Shown here: one piece after another, positions 33,900 to 43,400 of the stretch | How positions within the stretch are numbered: the stretch's first letter is position 1 | How the letters are laid out: each line of letters starts with the position of its first letter | Made by a program: the position numbers and the translations under genes | The notes under the pieces: model-generated | The model's input: only the letters and a program-made list of their open reading frames with translations | Databases searched by the model: none | Told to the model about the DNA's origin: nothing | Source of the DNA: Verrucomicrobiaceae bacterium | GTDB taxonomy: Bacteria; Verrucomicrobiota; Verrucomicrobiia; Verrucomicrobiales; Verrucomicrobiaceae | Length of the DNA stretch: 64,000 nt | Assembly (NCBI GenBank): GCA_016795485.1 | Contig: JAEUHM010000035.1 | Coordinates: forward strand, 1 to 64,000 | Reading direction: 5' to 3'

Positions 33900-35204
33900 A
33901 TGCCCTTGCGTTTCATAGCCGTCCTGACTTTTGTCATCTGCACTGCCTTCTCGGCAGAAGTTCCTCCCAATATTGTGATGATCATCTCTGATGATCATCA
34001 TTGGGCTGACTATAGTTTTGCAGGGCATCCACACGTCAAGACGCCGAATCTCGACAAACTCGCATCAGAGTCCCTAACGTTCACTCGCGGGTATGTGCCG
34101 AGTTCACTCTGTTGCCCATCCCTTGCAACGATCATCACCGGGCTGTATCCCCATCAACACAAGGTCGTTTCAAATGATCCGCCTGAACCTGCGGGAGCCG
34201 CAAAAGGAAAAGGAAAGGCAAAAGGAAAGCGCGGTCCCAATAACGAAGCGTTTCAGAAAGGGCGCGAACGGCAGTCCGAGCATCTTCGGAATGCTGGCAC
34301 GCTGCCAATGATGCTCTCGAAGCTCGGCTACATGTCACTGCAAACGGGAAAATGGTGGCAGGGACATTTCAGCAAGGGCGGCTTTACTCATGGGATGACA
34401 CAAGGTCAGCGCCACGGCGATCAAGGACTCGATATCGGACGCAAGACAATGCAGCCCATATATGACTTCATCGGTGAGGCACAAACAGCGAAAAAGCCTT
34501 TTATGGTTTGGTATGCGCCGATGATGCCGCACGATCCGCACACGCCTCCAGATGCGATTTTGGAAAAGTATAAGAGTCTAACCACTTCCCTGCCCGTGGC
34601 CAAATATTGGGCGATGGTGGATTGGTTTGATCAGACTTGCGGTGAGTTGTTGAAGCACATCGACGACAAAGGACTGCGTGACAACACCATCGTGGTTTAT
34701 GTTACTGATAACGGATGGATCACTGACCCAGTAAAGGGCAAATACGCACCAAAGTCGAAACAGAGCCAGTACGACGGCGGAGTGCGCACCCCCATCATGA
34801 TCCGCTGGCCAGGCAAAGCAAAGCCACAAATCATCGCGACCCCGATCTCATCCATCGACATTGCACCCACCCTACTGAAGGCCGCAGGCGGAACACCAAC
34901 GGTGGCCATGCAGGGCATCAATCTGCTGGATGATGCGGCAGTGAGCAGCAGGAACCACATTTTTGGCGAATGCTTTGTTCATTCGGCGATTGATTTGGAC
35001 AATCCTACACCCAACCTCCGATGGAGGTATGTGGTGGAGGGCAATCACAAGCTAATCCTCCCCTGGAAGGCTAATCAGCCAAACGATGTGGTTGAACTTT
35101 ATGACCTGAAGTCCGATCCGACCGAAACGCTGAACCTTGCGGAGAAGAAGGCAGACAAAGTCGCCGAACTCACAAAGGTCATAGACGCTTGGTGGACGCC
35201 GTAG
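33900..35204 (+). CDS. Sulfatase with non-standard CCPSL active-site motif
   Basis: A 434-residue exported sulfatase (signal MPLRFIAVLTFVICTAFSAE). Metal ligands appear in IVMIISDDHH (Asp31/Asp32) and the later VVYVTDNGW. The formylglycine site reads L-C71-C-P-S-L75, so the Arg of the usual CxPxR is Leu. The following ATIITGLYPHQH is otherwise normal for the family. A Lys/Gly-rich loop (KGKGKAKGKRG) lies near residue 105. The C-terminal part has YDLKSDPTETLNLA. It probably removes sulfate esters in the periplasm. It lies 23 bp after the Gfo/Idh gene and is convergent with the flavoprotein gene. Confidence 0.9.
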   Translation: MPLRFIAVLTFVICTAFSAEVPPNIVMIISDDHHWADYSFAGHPHVKTPNLDKLASESLTFTRGYVPSSLCCPSLATIITGLYPHQHKVVSNDPPEPAGAAKGKGKAKGKRGPNNEAFQKGRERQSEHLRNAGTLPMMLSKLGYMSLQTGKWWQGHFSKGGFTHGMTQGQRHGDQGLDIGRKTMQPIYDFIGEAQTAKKPFMVWYAPMMPHDPHTPPDAILEKYKSLTTSLPVAKYWAMVDWFDQTCGELLKHIDDKGLRDNTIVVYVTDNGWITDPVKGKYAPKSKQSQYDGGVRTPIMIRWPGKAKPQIIATPISSIDIAPTLLKAAGGTPTVAMQGINLLDDAAVSSRNHIFGECFVHSAIDLDNPTPNLRWRYVVEGNHKLILPWKANQPNDVVELYDLKSDPTETLNLAEKKADKVAELTKVIDAWWTP

Positions 35205-35225
35205 CCTTGTGGATGGTCTGTAGCG

Positions 35226-36767
35226 TCACGCCGTAGTCGGCCTGGTGGCCGTGAATCCATCCCAAAACGTCCGCCACTCGGCTTTCCACCAGACTTTGAT
35301 TCCACGCCAGAGGAACTTGACTGCGGCGCTATCTGGAGACATCGCCTGTGGGAAAGTGAAGTCATTCTTTGTGTTTGCGACCCCGTAGGTTCCAAGTGCA
35401 AGGCGCTTTTCCGCAAGACGATGAAGGCGTTCGTTATAGAAGCGCATGAACTTGGCAAACCTTCTGCCGTGAGGCCCATCGTAGGGGAACAAGCGAAACT
35501 CCTTTTCTAAATCGCCGTAGACTAGCCTGACAGGTCCGATGAAGTAGCTGGCCAAATCTAGAAGAAAAGCGGCGCGCATGAGTTCCGCGTCTCCGAGGTA
35601 AATGTATTTTCCTTTATAGAGAGCCTCAAACCAGTAGCGATAGCTCCGCGCATAGGCATCGCGAATGTATTCAAGGCGAGACTTCGTGCACTCGCCGCGA
35701 TATCCAGCCAGGATGGTATCTACTGTGGCATAAACGGAATGCCCGCAGTAGTCCAGGCCTTGGCTGTAGAGAGGATCAATAAAACCCGCCGCATCTCCCA
35801 CGCACATCCAGCGATTTCCAGCGGCCTCAGTGGTATAATAGGCCAGCCCTTTGTAATAATAGAAGTCGCCCTCCACCGCCTCCGCATGCTCAAACATGAG
35901 CTTTCCGACCGGGTGTGAGAGCAAATGAGCCCTTAGTCGTTCCTGCAAGCTATTGCCAGGAGGCAAATCATACAATGTCCGATCCCAGACAATCCCAGCG
36001 CTAAAGTCACCTCCGGGCAAAGGAATCAGCCAACACCACCATCCTTTGCCCATGAGGTGATTGGTTGCTGGGCCGCGTGAAGCTTTTACTTGTCTAAGAC
36101 GCGGGTGCTTCATCCGACTCTCGTAGCTGTCCACATCATTCACATTACGGAATCGGCACCACATTGACGATGTGGGATGCTCCTCACCAAGAGGCTGATA
36201 TTTTCCAAGGCGTTTTGACAGCAGTGCGGCTTTCCCGCTAGCGTCGATCAGCCAACGCGAAGTCACGGTGCGTGATCTGCCTCCACTGGTGAAAGTGACG
36301 CTGTGCAAGCCATCGCCCTCCGCCACTTGGATGTCTTGGACAACGCCAGGACGGACCACTTCAGCACCACCAGCCCCTGCCATCTTGAGAATCTCTTCAT
36401 CCAAAAGCGATCGATCAATTTGATAGGTCGGAAGCCGACTTTGGAAGCGCGGCCCTATCTCGGTGCACTCATCCACCGGGGTGTCCGAACCATTGCAGAA
36501 CCACATACGCAACCCGTGCTTGTGATAGTGATTGGCGCTCATGTACGCGCCCATGTGCAGAACACGAGTCAGGAAGCAACCCGCCACCTCTGAGGTGCTC
36601 TCCCCCACCTTCCGGTCAAATGACTCAAGCTTTTCAATGACTAGCACTCGTGTCTCCGGTCGCTGGCGCTTGAGGAGCAAGGCGGTTGAGGCTCCACTAA
36701 ACGAGCCACCCATGATTACGACATCGTAATCTGGCACTGCTGATGACCTGTTCTCTTCACTGCTCAT
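35226..36767 (-). CDS. FAD-dependent halogenase-like oxidoreductase
   Basis: A 513-residue flavoprotein starting at ATG 36767 (MSSEENRSSAVPDYD). The FAD motif is VVIMGGSFSGASTALLLKR. The halogenase-group motif VGESTSE follows. WWCWLIPLPGG contains the WxWxIP motif of FAD-dependent halogenases. The second FAD motif is VGDAAGFIDPLYSQGLDYCG. A Lys lies in HYHKHGLRMWF, roughly where the halogenase catalytic Lys is expected; I am unsure of this alignment. Alternatives are a geranylgeranyl-reductase-like or hydroxylase function. It diverges from the LpxL-type acyltransferase gene (61-bp gap). Confidence 0.82.
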   Translation of the reverse strand: MSSEENRSSAVPDYDVVIMGGSFSGASTALLLKRQRPETRVLVIEKLESFDRKVGESTSEVAGCFLTRVLHMGAYMSANHYHKHGLRMWFCNGSDTPVDECTEIGPRFQSRLPTYQIDRSLLDEEILKMAGAGGAEVVRPGVVQDIQVAEGDGLHSVTFTSGGRSRTVTSRWLIDASGKAALLSKRLGKYQPLGEEHPTSSMWCRFRNVNDVDSYESRMKHPRLRQVKASRGPATNHLMGKGWWCWLIPLPGGDFSAGIVWDRTLYDLPPGNSLQERLRAHLLSHPVGKLMFEHAEAVEGDFYYYKGLAYYTTEAAGNRWMCVGDAAGFIDPLYSQGLDYCGHSVYATVDTILAGYRGECTKSRLEYIRDAYARSYRYWFEALYKGKYIYLGDAELMRAAFLLDLASYFIGPVRLVYGDLEKEFRLFPYDGPHGRRFAKFMRFYNERLHRLAEKRLALGTYGVANTKNDFTFPQAMSPDSAAVKFLWRGIKVWWKAEWRTFWDGFTATRPTTA

Positions 36768-36828
36768 GCTTTGACGAAAGTCCCTTTTCACGCCAAGAAT
36801 CAACCCGACCTCATGGCCGGGACCATCC

Positions 36829-37758
36829 ATGACTTCCCCAACATCATCCGCACAGAGCCGCACCGCGCAAGCTCCGCGTCCATACGCAGGTGCTTTGCAT
36901 GGTGCAGGCTGGACGCGGCTCATGCTGTGGATCATGCGGACCTTTCCGGTTTGGTTTTGTGAGTTTCTCTGTCTCCCCGGAAGCCTTCTCTTTTATTTGG
37001 TGGCTAAGGACCAGAGACGAGCCATCCAGCACAATTTGATGGCGCTCAGTCCTGATCTGGATTCCTGGACAGCCCAGTGGCGGGGCAGTCAGGTGTTTTA
37101 TCAGTTTGCTCTTGTGTATCTAGACCGTCTTTACCACATGCACTTCAGCAGAGAAGTCACCTGGGACTTGCCTGAGATGGAGCTACTAGAAAAGCTCCGG
37201 AATGAGCAATGCGGTGTGCTGATCTTTACCGCGCATTCAGGCAACTACGACATTGGGGCGTCGCTCTTCGCTTCCAAACTGAAGCGCCCCGTGCACATCG
37301 TCCGCGTGCCAGAGCGCTCTGCCGAGCTTCAGAACATCCGAGAGGCCGAACTTTGCCAGGACGGCAATCTGCGTGTCCACTACAACACTGGCTCCGATGC
37401 ACACCTCGGGCTAGAGTTGTGCAAACTGATCAAGAGCGGCGAGTTTGTCGCCGTGCAAGGCGACCGCGTGGTTATGGAAGTATCGCCGCTGCCAAAACAG
37501 CATGGAAGTGTTCGCTTCAGGCTACCAAAAGGCCCACTTGTACTCGCCGAAGTTACACGTTGTCCCTGCTATCCCATTTTTCTAACCCGCAGTGGTTTTC
37601 TGCGTTATCGCATCGACGTTTCACCCCCATTCTTAGGCCAAGGAGAAGCGCTAAAGGCAGATCAAATTGCCAAGCGATGGTTGGATATTCTGATGCCGTT
37701 CGTTGCCAACCACTTTGAGCAATGGTTTGTGTTTGAGCCCCTGATTGACCTCGTATGA
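36829..37758 (+). CDS. LpxL/HtrB-type lysophospholipid acyltransferase
   Basis: A 309-residue membrane-associated acyltransferase with one N-terminal hydrophobic segment (about 40-60). The catalytic HxxxxD motif is HSGNYD at 136-141, preceded by GVLIFTA. EFVAVQGDRVVMEVS is the second substrate motif, and CPCYPIFLTRSG the third. The family moves acyl chains onto lipid A or other glycolipids, and variants occur in aryl-polyene and flexirubin clusters. The stop overlaps the deacetylase start by 4 nt (ATGA at 37755). It diverges from the halogenase-like gene, suggesting shared control. Confidence 0.88.
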   Translation: MTSPTSSAQSRTAQAPRPYAGALHGAGWTRLMLWIMRTFPVWFCEFLCLPGSLLFYLVAKDQRRAIQHNLMALSPDLDSWTAQWRGSQVFYQFALVYLDRLYHMHFSREVTWDLPEMELLEKLRNEQCGVLIFTAHSGNYDIGASLFASKLKRPVHIVRVPERSAELQNIREAELCQDGNLRVHYNTGSDAHLGLELCKLIKSGEFVAVQGDRVVMEVSPLPKQHGSVRFRLPKGPLVLAEVTRCPCYPIFLTRSGFLRYRIDVSPPFLGQGEALKADQIAKRWLDILMPFVANHFEQWFVFEPLIDLV

Positions 37759-38534
37759 TCGCGGCTCAGGCAGTGCGCGTGCTGATTTTGCTGGTGATCC
37801 TGGGAATCACCATCGCCTGTTTGATCGCAGGGCGATACGTAGCCGCGATTCTCATCTCTGGAGTAGCATGGTTGACCTACCTTTGGGGAACCCTAAGACC
37901 CAATTGCTCATGGTTTGGCGAGGTGCTCTCGCACATGCCAGGGGGAGAGGTAGCGATCACGATAGACGATGGTCCCGATCCGGCCACGACCCCGGCGCTC
38001 CTTGCGATATTGCGGACGGCCAAGGTCAATGCGACGTTCTTCCTCATTGGTGAGCGAGCAGTAGCACACCCCAGGCTCGTGGAGGCGATTCGAGCGGACG
38101 GTCACGACATTGGCAACCACACTCAAACACATCCTCAATTTGCCTTCTGGGCTTTGGGGCCTTGGCGCATGTGGCGTGAGATTCGAGCGTGCCAAGTCAG
38201 CCTTCAGAACGCTCCGGCGTATTTCAGAAGCCCAGTCGGCCACACGAATCCCTTTGTCAGCCCCGTGCTCAAGCAGTTAGGCCTGAGGCGAGTCGCTTGG
38301 AGTGCCCGCGGCTATGATGCAGTCCGCAAAGATGTCGACGGGATCATGGCCGATTTGTTCACAGACCTAAAATCGGGAAGCATCGTGCTCATACACGACG
38401 CCACCCCCGTCTGTAGCGAAGTGCTGGAGCGCCTCATCGCAGAAATCAATCGCCGAGGGCTGAGAACTGCGCTCTTGCCACCTACTGCGGCATTGCATCC
38501 CGGCGGAGTATGCGCTGACCACGCATCCTTGTGA
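37755..38534 (+). CDS. Membrane-anchored polysaccharide deacetylase (NodB/CE4)
   Basis: A 259-residue protein with two N-terminal hydrophobic segments (8-26 and 29-45) and a periplasmic NodB domain. Motif 1 is AITIDDGPDP (catalytic Asp71, metal Asp72) and motif 2 is NHTQTH (His122, His126). RSPVGHTNPFV is motif 3, and IVLIHDATP motif 5. It likely deacetylates N-acetyl sugars of an envelope or secreted glycan. It is coupled to the acyltransferase by a 4-nt overlap. Its last 53 bp overlap tail-to-tail with the GT2 gene on the other strand. Confidence 0.9.
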   Translation: MIAAQAVRVLILLVILGITIACLIAGRYVAAILISGVAWLTYLWGTLRPNCSWFGEVLSHMPGGEVAITIDDGPDPATTPALLAILRTAKVNATFFLIGERAVAHPRLVEAIRADGHDIGNHTQTHPQFAFWALGPWRMWREIRACQVSLQNAPAYFRSPVGHTNPFVSPVLKQLGLRRVAWSARGYDAVRKDVDGIMADLFTDLKSGSIVLIHDATPVCSEVLERLIAEINRRGLRTALLPPTAALHPGGVCADHASL

Positions 38535-39243
38535 TCAGTCGCCAGCCCAAGTGCAAGGCCGAGAGCCTCAGACACTGAAAACCATAGATCACCGCTTTCT
38601 TGAACGGGATGGAGCTTGCATCTGCCTCGTAGCTGGTGGGACACGTTACCTCGCAGGTCGGGAAACCGTAACGCAAAGCGGCCACCAGCATCTCATTGTC
38701 GAAGATGAAATCGTTGCGGAAGCTGTGGAATGGCACAGTGGACAAAAGCTCGCGAGTGTAGGCTCTGTAGCCCGTGTGGAACTCCGTGTGATAAGTCCCG
38801 AGCATCAAGCACATGACGTTCGTAAGCCCCCAATTTGCCAAATAACGCCACACGGGCATACCTCCCGTGAGCGCTCCTTTTCCGGACGTGCGTGATGCGA
38901 GACAAAGATCGTAGTGCCCTGCTGTGAGCATGGCGGCCATAGCTGGGATCAGTCGTGGCGTGTATTGATAGTCAGGGTGAAGTTGCACCACGATGTCTGC
39001 CCCGGCATCCAGACCGTACTGGAGGCACCTCTTTACATTGCCACCATAGTTCTGGTTCTTCTCGTTTACATGAACCGTGATGCCCAATTGTTTGGCAATC
39101 TCCACCGTCTTGTCTTTGGAGCAGTCATCGACAAGAATGATGAAGTCCGCCACCTCTCGTGAGATGTCGTCCACGGTCTTCTTGATCGTCTTCTCGGCAA
39201 AGTAACCGGGCATGACGACTGCGATCTTTTTTCCTTCCAGCAT
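38482..39243 (-). CDS. Family 2 glycosyltransferase (dolichol-phosphate mannosyltransferase-like)
   Basis: A 253-residue GT-A fold enzyme. ATG 39243 (MLEGKKIAVVMPGYFAEKT) matches the usual GT2 start; the open frame extends a further 56 codons upstream without family features. Landmarks are FIILVDDCSKDKTVEIA, NEKNQNYGGNVKRCLQYGL, the acidic metal site VVQLHPDYQYTP and SRTSGKGALTGGMPVWRYL. No strong C-terminal membrane segments are visible. It probably transfers sugar from a nucleotide-sugar to a lipid carrier. The tail overlaps the deacetylase gene, and it diverges from the gene at 39427. Confidence 0.9.
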   Translation of the reverse strand: MLEGKKIAVVMPGYFAEKTIKKTVDDISREVADFIILVDDCSKDKTVEIAKQLGITVHVNEKNQNYGGNVKRCLQYGLDAGADIVVQLHPDYQYTPRLIPAMAAMLTAGHYDLCLASRTSGKGALTGGMPVWRYLANWGLTNVMCLMLGTYHTEFHTGYRAYTRELLSTVPFHSFRNDFIFDNEMLVAALRYGFPTCEVTCPTSYEADASSIPFKKAVIYGFQCLRLSALHLGWRLITRMRGQRILRRDAMPQ

Positions 39244-39426
39244 ACGCGGCGGATCATAGCAGCCGAGTCTGAGCGCGCCAGCAGTGATTAACCCTAGTCT
39301 AGCCAAAGGTTCGGCAATGCTAAAAACACGACTATCCCCCCGTAGGTATGGAAAGTTGAACACAAACCAGGAGGGCATCTCGTGGCCCATGCCAACACCT
39401 AAAACCATCAAAACTCAGCTTACACC

Positions 39427-40401
39427 GTGAGTGGACTCGTCGGACATAGCATCTATGGGCTTCTTGGACTCAAGGAAGCCCAGAGACGCGGCTCAAAGGT
39501 CATCAACGCGGCGAGATTACATCTAGGGAGCTATTTGGCAGGAGCCTATATTGGGAGTGACATCCAGACCATGCCTGAAGCCATCTGCGTGGAAACAGGG
39601 CGTGAGGTAGGTTACGGAACCGTACCGCTGGATAAAAGTCCCCTGACTGACGGACCCGTGAAGCCATTCACTTTAGCTACACCAGAGGGGCAGCTTAGTC
39701 CGAAGGATGTCCACACGCGATTCTATGGACGCGCGCATCTAGTGTTTGGTTGGGGTTTGCGGGAGAAATCATTGCGCGTGCCGTGGGACCACCTTGCGGA
39801 CTATTTTGCGGCAGTGTGGGAGGATATCCACATGCTTCCAGGCGATCTCATGCGTCAGCAAGCTTATGTTCTAGGCTGGATTGCCCACGTGGTGGGCGAC
39901 AGCTTAATCAAGAGCATTCAGCCAGGGGTTCAACTTAAGCTACTCGATGGCGCCTACACACCACGCAATCGTCCTATCCAAGACTTGTATGCCTTCCACG
40001 AGGTTGGAGTAAACGAGCTAGCGACCGACTGGCTCCAACTCTTCCGTTCGATGGCAGAGAGTCCAGTAGAAGCCGTCCAATCTCATTACATGCGCTGCAC
40101 TCACATGTCAGGCCATCTTGGGAAGCTCTTTCCAGACGGATGGCTGCCAGAATCCGAAGCCACGCTCAAGGTCGTGTTGAAGGAAAATCGCCGCTGGCTC
40201 GCTCAGCATGCCAAAGACGTGCTTAGTGATATGGAACTGACCAACGGCAGCTGTAGAGCCTCGCTCAGAGAACTTGCTGGCTTGGATTACCCAGAAATGA
40301 AGCAATTGGCCAGTGATGCAGGTCTCAGACAAGTCCTAGATTACATCGCTACCGAGATCGCCTCGATGATCGATGCCATGGAAGTGCGACTGAAACGCTG
40401 A
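39427..40401 (+). CDS. Unassigned protein, distant resemblance to zinc-dependent phospholipase C
   Basis: A 324-residue protein with GTG start at 39427 and no signal peptide. His/Asp-rich segments are SGLVGHSIYGLLGLKEAQ, LHLGSYLAGAYIGSDI, HTRFYGRAHLVFGWGL and QQAYVLGWIAHVVGDSLIK. The spacing recalls helical zinc-dependent phospholipase C-like proteins, where His and Asp bind metals, but I cannot make a firm match. The C-terminal half is helical and lacks obvious motifs. It ends 25 bp from the convergent methyltransferase-PQQ-LamG gene. It may belong with the neighbouring lipid/glycan genes by position only. Confidence 0.6.
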   Translation: MSGLVGHSIYGLLGLKEAQRRGSKVINAARLHLGSYLAGAYIGSDIQTMPEAICVETGREVGYGTVPLDKSPLTDGPVKPFTLATPEGQLSPKDVHTRFYGRAHLVFGWGLREKSLRVPWDHLADYFAAVWEDIHMLPGDLMRQQAYVLGWIAHVVGDSLIKSIQPGVQLKLLDGAYTPRNRPIQDLYAFHEVGVNELATDWLQLFRSMAESPVEAVQSHYMRCTHMSGHLGKLFPDGWLPESEATLKVVLKENRRWLAQHAKDVLSDMELTNGSCRASLRELAGLDYPEMKQLASDAGLRQVLDYIATEIASMIDAMEVRLKR

Positions 40402-40426
40402 ACCGGTCTTTGCAAAGGGTGAGGTG

Positions 40427-43400
40427 TCAGGGCTTGCCTTGGAAGCAGATGACACGTCCATCCAGGGTGCTCATAAACACGCAGCCCTGAGCAACAGTGA
40501 GCCCATCCCAAGCCGGCGGGCTATCGAGCTTCAGCGTGCTAACGACAGCACCGTCCTCGGTGTTCACCGCAAGCAGCAACCCGCCATTCTTGCCTTCGAG
40601 ATTGTCATCCATCTTTTGCACCAACGGGAGGATGGTCTCATCTCCCTTGCCCATGCGCACGACCGCATCCTCTTCATCCACAACGTCCTCAGGGCCTGCC
40701 ACAAAGATGGTCTTCTGAGCTACCGCCATGCCACGTGCGATGATGGGCACATCTTTGGTCCACTGTGGGTCGACGAAATAGCCATTCGCCGGCATCTGCA
40801 CTTCTGAGCCAGGTCCGGCCTTTGGTGCATCTGTCGCAAGTCTAAGCGCCATCCCTTTGTCATTCATCCCAGGAACAAAACTCTGCACCGCCAACTGACC
40901 ATTGTTCCGGTTGCCCGAAGCATCCGCACCACTGCTCTGGTCGAAAGTTAGCACCAGGGCTGGCTTGGCCTCTGCACCGATGCCCTTGCCGGGTGTGCGC
41001 GCCCTTGCGGCAAGCTGCTCTGGCGTTGCGGCGGTGTGGCTTATCGCGATTGCATCAATAGAACCCGCAAACTCACTCACATCGGAGATCAGTTTGCTCC
41101 CACCGTCTGCCGCGATGTCCAATCCATCACGGGGAGCTGCTGTCATGAAGCCAAGCGCAGTTGCACTAGCACCAAGTTTGCCGTCGACGTAGATCTTTAG
41201 CGACTTGTCCTCCGCAAGCACACCCGCCAAATGATGCCAACCGTTGTCGATTGGCTCTGCAGCCGTGACAGCCGAAATGGCTCCCTTTTCTGTCGTTTTT
41301 ACGGCAAACGACGGCTTTCCTTCACGCAGGGTGAGTGCGTAACCCATACGAGTTCCGCCATGGGCAACAATCGTTCCTCCACGCAGATCTGTCTTGATCC
41401 AAGCCTCGACCGTCAGCGGCTTGTTAGTCGGGTCGAGCGATGGATTGTTGGCAAAACTGATAGCAGCTATCTCGCCAACTGCGGCTTCTGTAGCTTTTCC
41501 CTTCCCTTTGGCTCCAGCTTTGGCCTTCTTCCGCGGATTCCCAGCGGTCAGAGCCTTGGTGAGGAGTTCCTGGGAAACCTGAGGTGCCTCTTTGGGTGCC
41601 GAGAACAAATGGTGCTCCAGCGGGGTAGTCCATTTGTAATACTGTGGCTTGCGGGCAAAAGAGTAGACGTTTTTGTCATCCACACACAAGATTCGGCCAG
41701 AAGGCGTGAACTTGCCCGCTTGATAGTATCCGTTGTGTCCCCCGGCAAAGTTCTTTCCATAGACCCAGTAGCTGCGGTGAAACCATGTGTCGTCGAGGAA
41801 TCCCATGGGCGCGTAAACGTGAGCTCCCTCGCCCTGCTGATTTGCACCATGAGCAATCGCGTTTCCACTTGTGACACCAATCTCAGGACGCTGGCCGTCG
41901 GCAGAAAACTTTTGCGACTTTAGATAAGTAAACTTTCCGTCAGACACAAGAATGTCTGCTAGGCCCGTTGGCATTTGGAGCGTCTGGAGTTTGTCTTGAA
42001 TATCCCCACCGGTCTCGGGATCACGATCATCCACACTCGTTTCTACAAGCTTTGAGCCGGAGCTAATGTCCACTTTGGTGAACCGCAGTCCTCCGTTAAG
42101 GAAATTGGACCGACCAGCGACGAAGTTGGCCACGCCATCTTCCACAAGCACAGCCCCGTGGACAGGCCACACGGACTCCAGGCCTTCAAAAGCCATGTGC
42201 CGCTCCCAACGCGGTGCGCCACGGAATCGCCATACCAGTTCGCCATCTTTAGCCTTCAAGCAGTATACCCATCCATCCGCACTGCCGAAGACCACGCGTC
42301 CCTTCCATACGCTCGGAGGCGAATCGATCCGTCCACCCGTCGTGTAGTGCCAGGAAGGCTTTCCGGTTGCTGCGTTGATCGCATGCAGGGTATGGCGATC
42401 CACTTGTACCACAAACACTTTCCCCTCCGCAATCGTGGTCGATGTGAGTTTGCCATCCAGCTTGATTTCCCATTTCGGTGCCAGTCCGTTAGCTGTCACC
42501 GGGCTGTTAAGATAGCCCGTGCGTCCCTCGGTGGACCGGTAAGTTGGCCAGTCGGCTTGCCCCGGCTCATCATATTCGTCAAACGAGTCCTCATAGGCTG
42601 GCCCCTTCTCCATCCTGCCTTCATCTGAGTCAGCAAGGCTTGGTTTAGGCAGATTTTTTGAGGCAGGAATGAGGGCATTGATGCCGTAAAGCTTCGTCTC
42701 AGGGTAGCACGCGCAATTGTGTGGCGGTGCATACGTGATTCCATTCGCTGGCATGACACCGTAAAGGCAAGCGCCGCGCACCCAGTGGTTAATGTCCCAC
42801 TTTTTCCCAGTAAAGTCGATAAACTCCACCCCGGTACGAGACATCAACATGAAGTTCTCCGTTGCCTTCGAGATGTAGCAGCGATGATGGAACCAGTAAG
42901 TATCGACGGTCGGCGGAAACTCGGTCTTAACTTCTCCTGTGAGCGGATCCCTCCCTGTCAAAATGCCAGTGTCACCCGTTCCGGTGTTAGGCGCATTCCA
43001 AACTTGGTTTTTGGCAATCAAGAGGTCGTGTGGGCTCTGATAGCCAGACTTGGCGTGGGGGGCCGTCCAGAGCTTCTTGCCTGACATTTGATCGTAGCCA
43101 GCCATTTCCCCTTCTCCGCCGGCGAAAATCACCACGGACTGATAGGCGATGAGACGTGGGCCGAAGTTAAACTGGATAGCTGCTTTACGTTTTGCGAGCT
43201 CGGACTCCCACATCGGCTTTCCGTTGGTGCGATCCAATGCTACAAGACTCTTACCATTGTGGAAGAAGAGTCCCTTTTCACTCACGCACATGCTAAGCGG
43301 GGCGCATGCCGTATTGAGTGTCCAAAGCAACTTTCCGCTGGCGATATCAAAAGCCATGATGTCTCGCGGTTGCTCATCCCAAGTGTAACGCTCCACTTCC

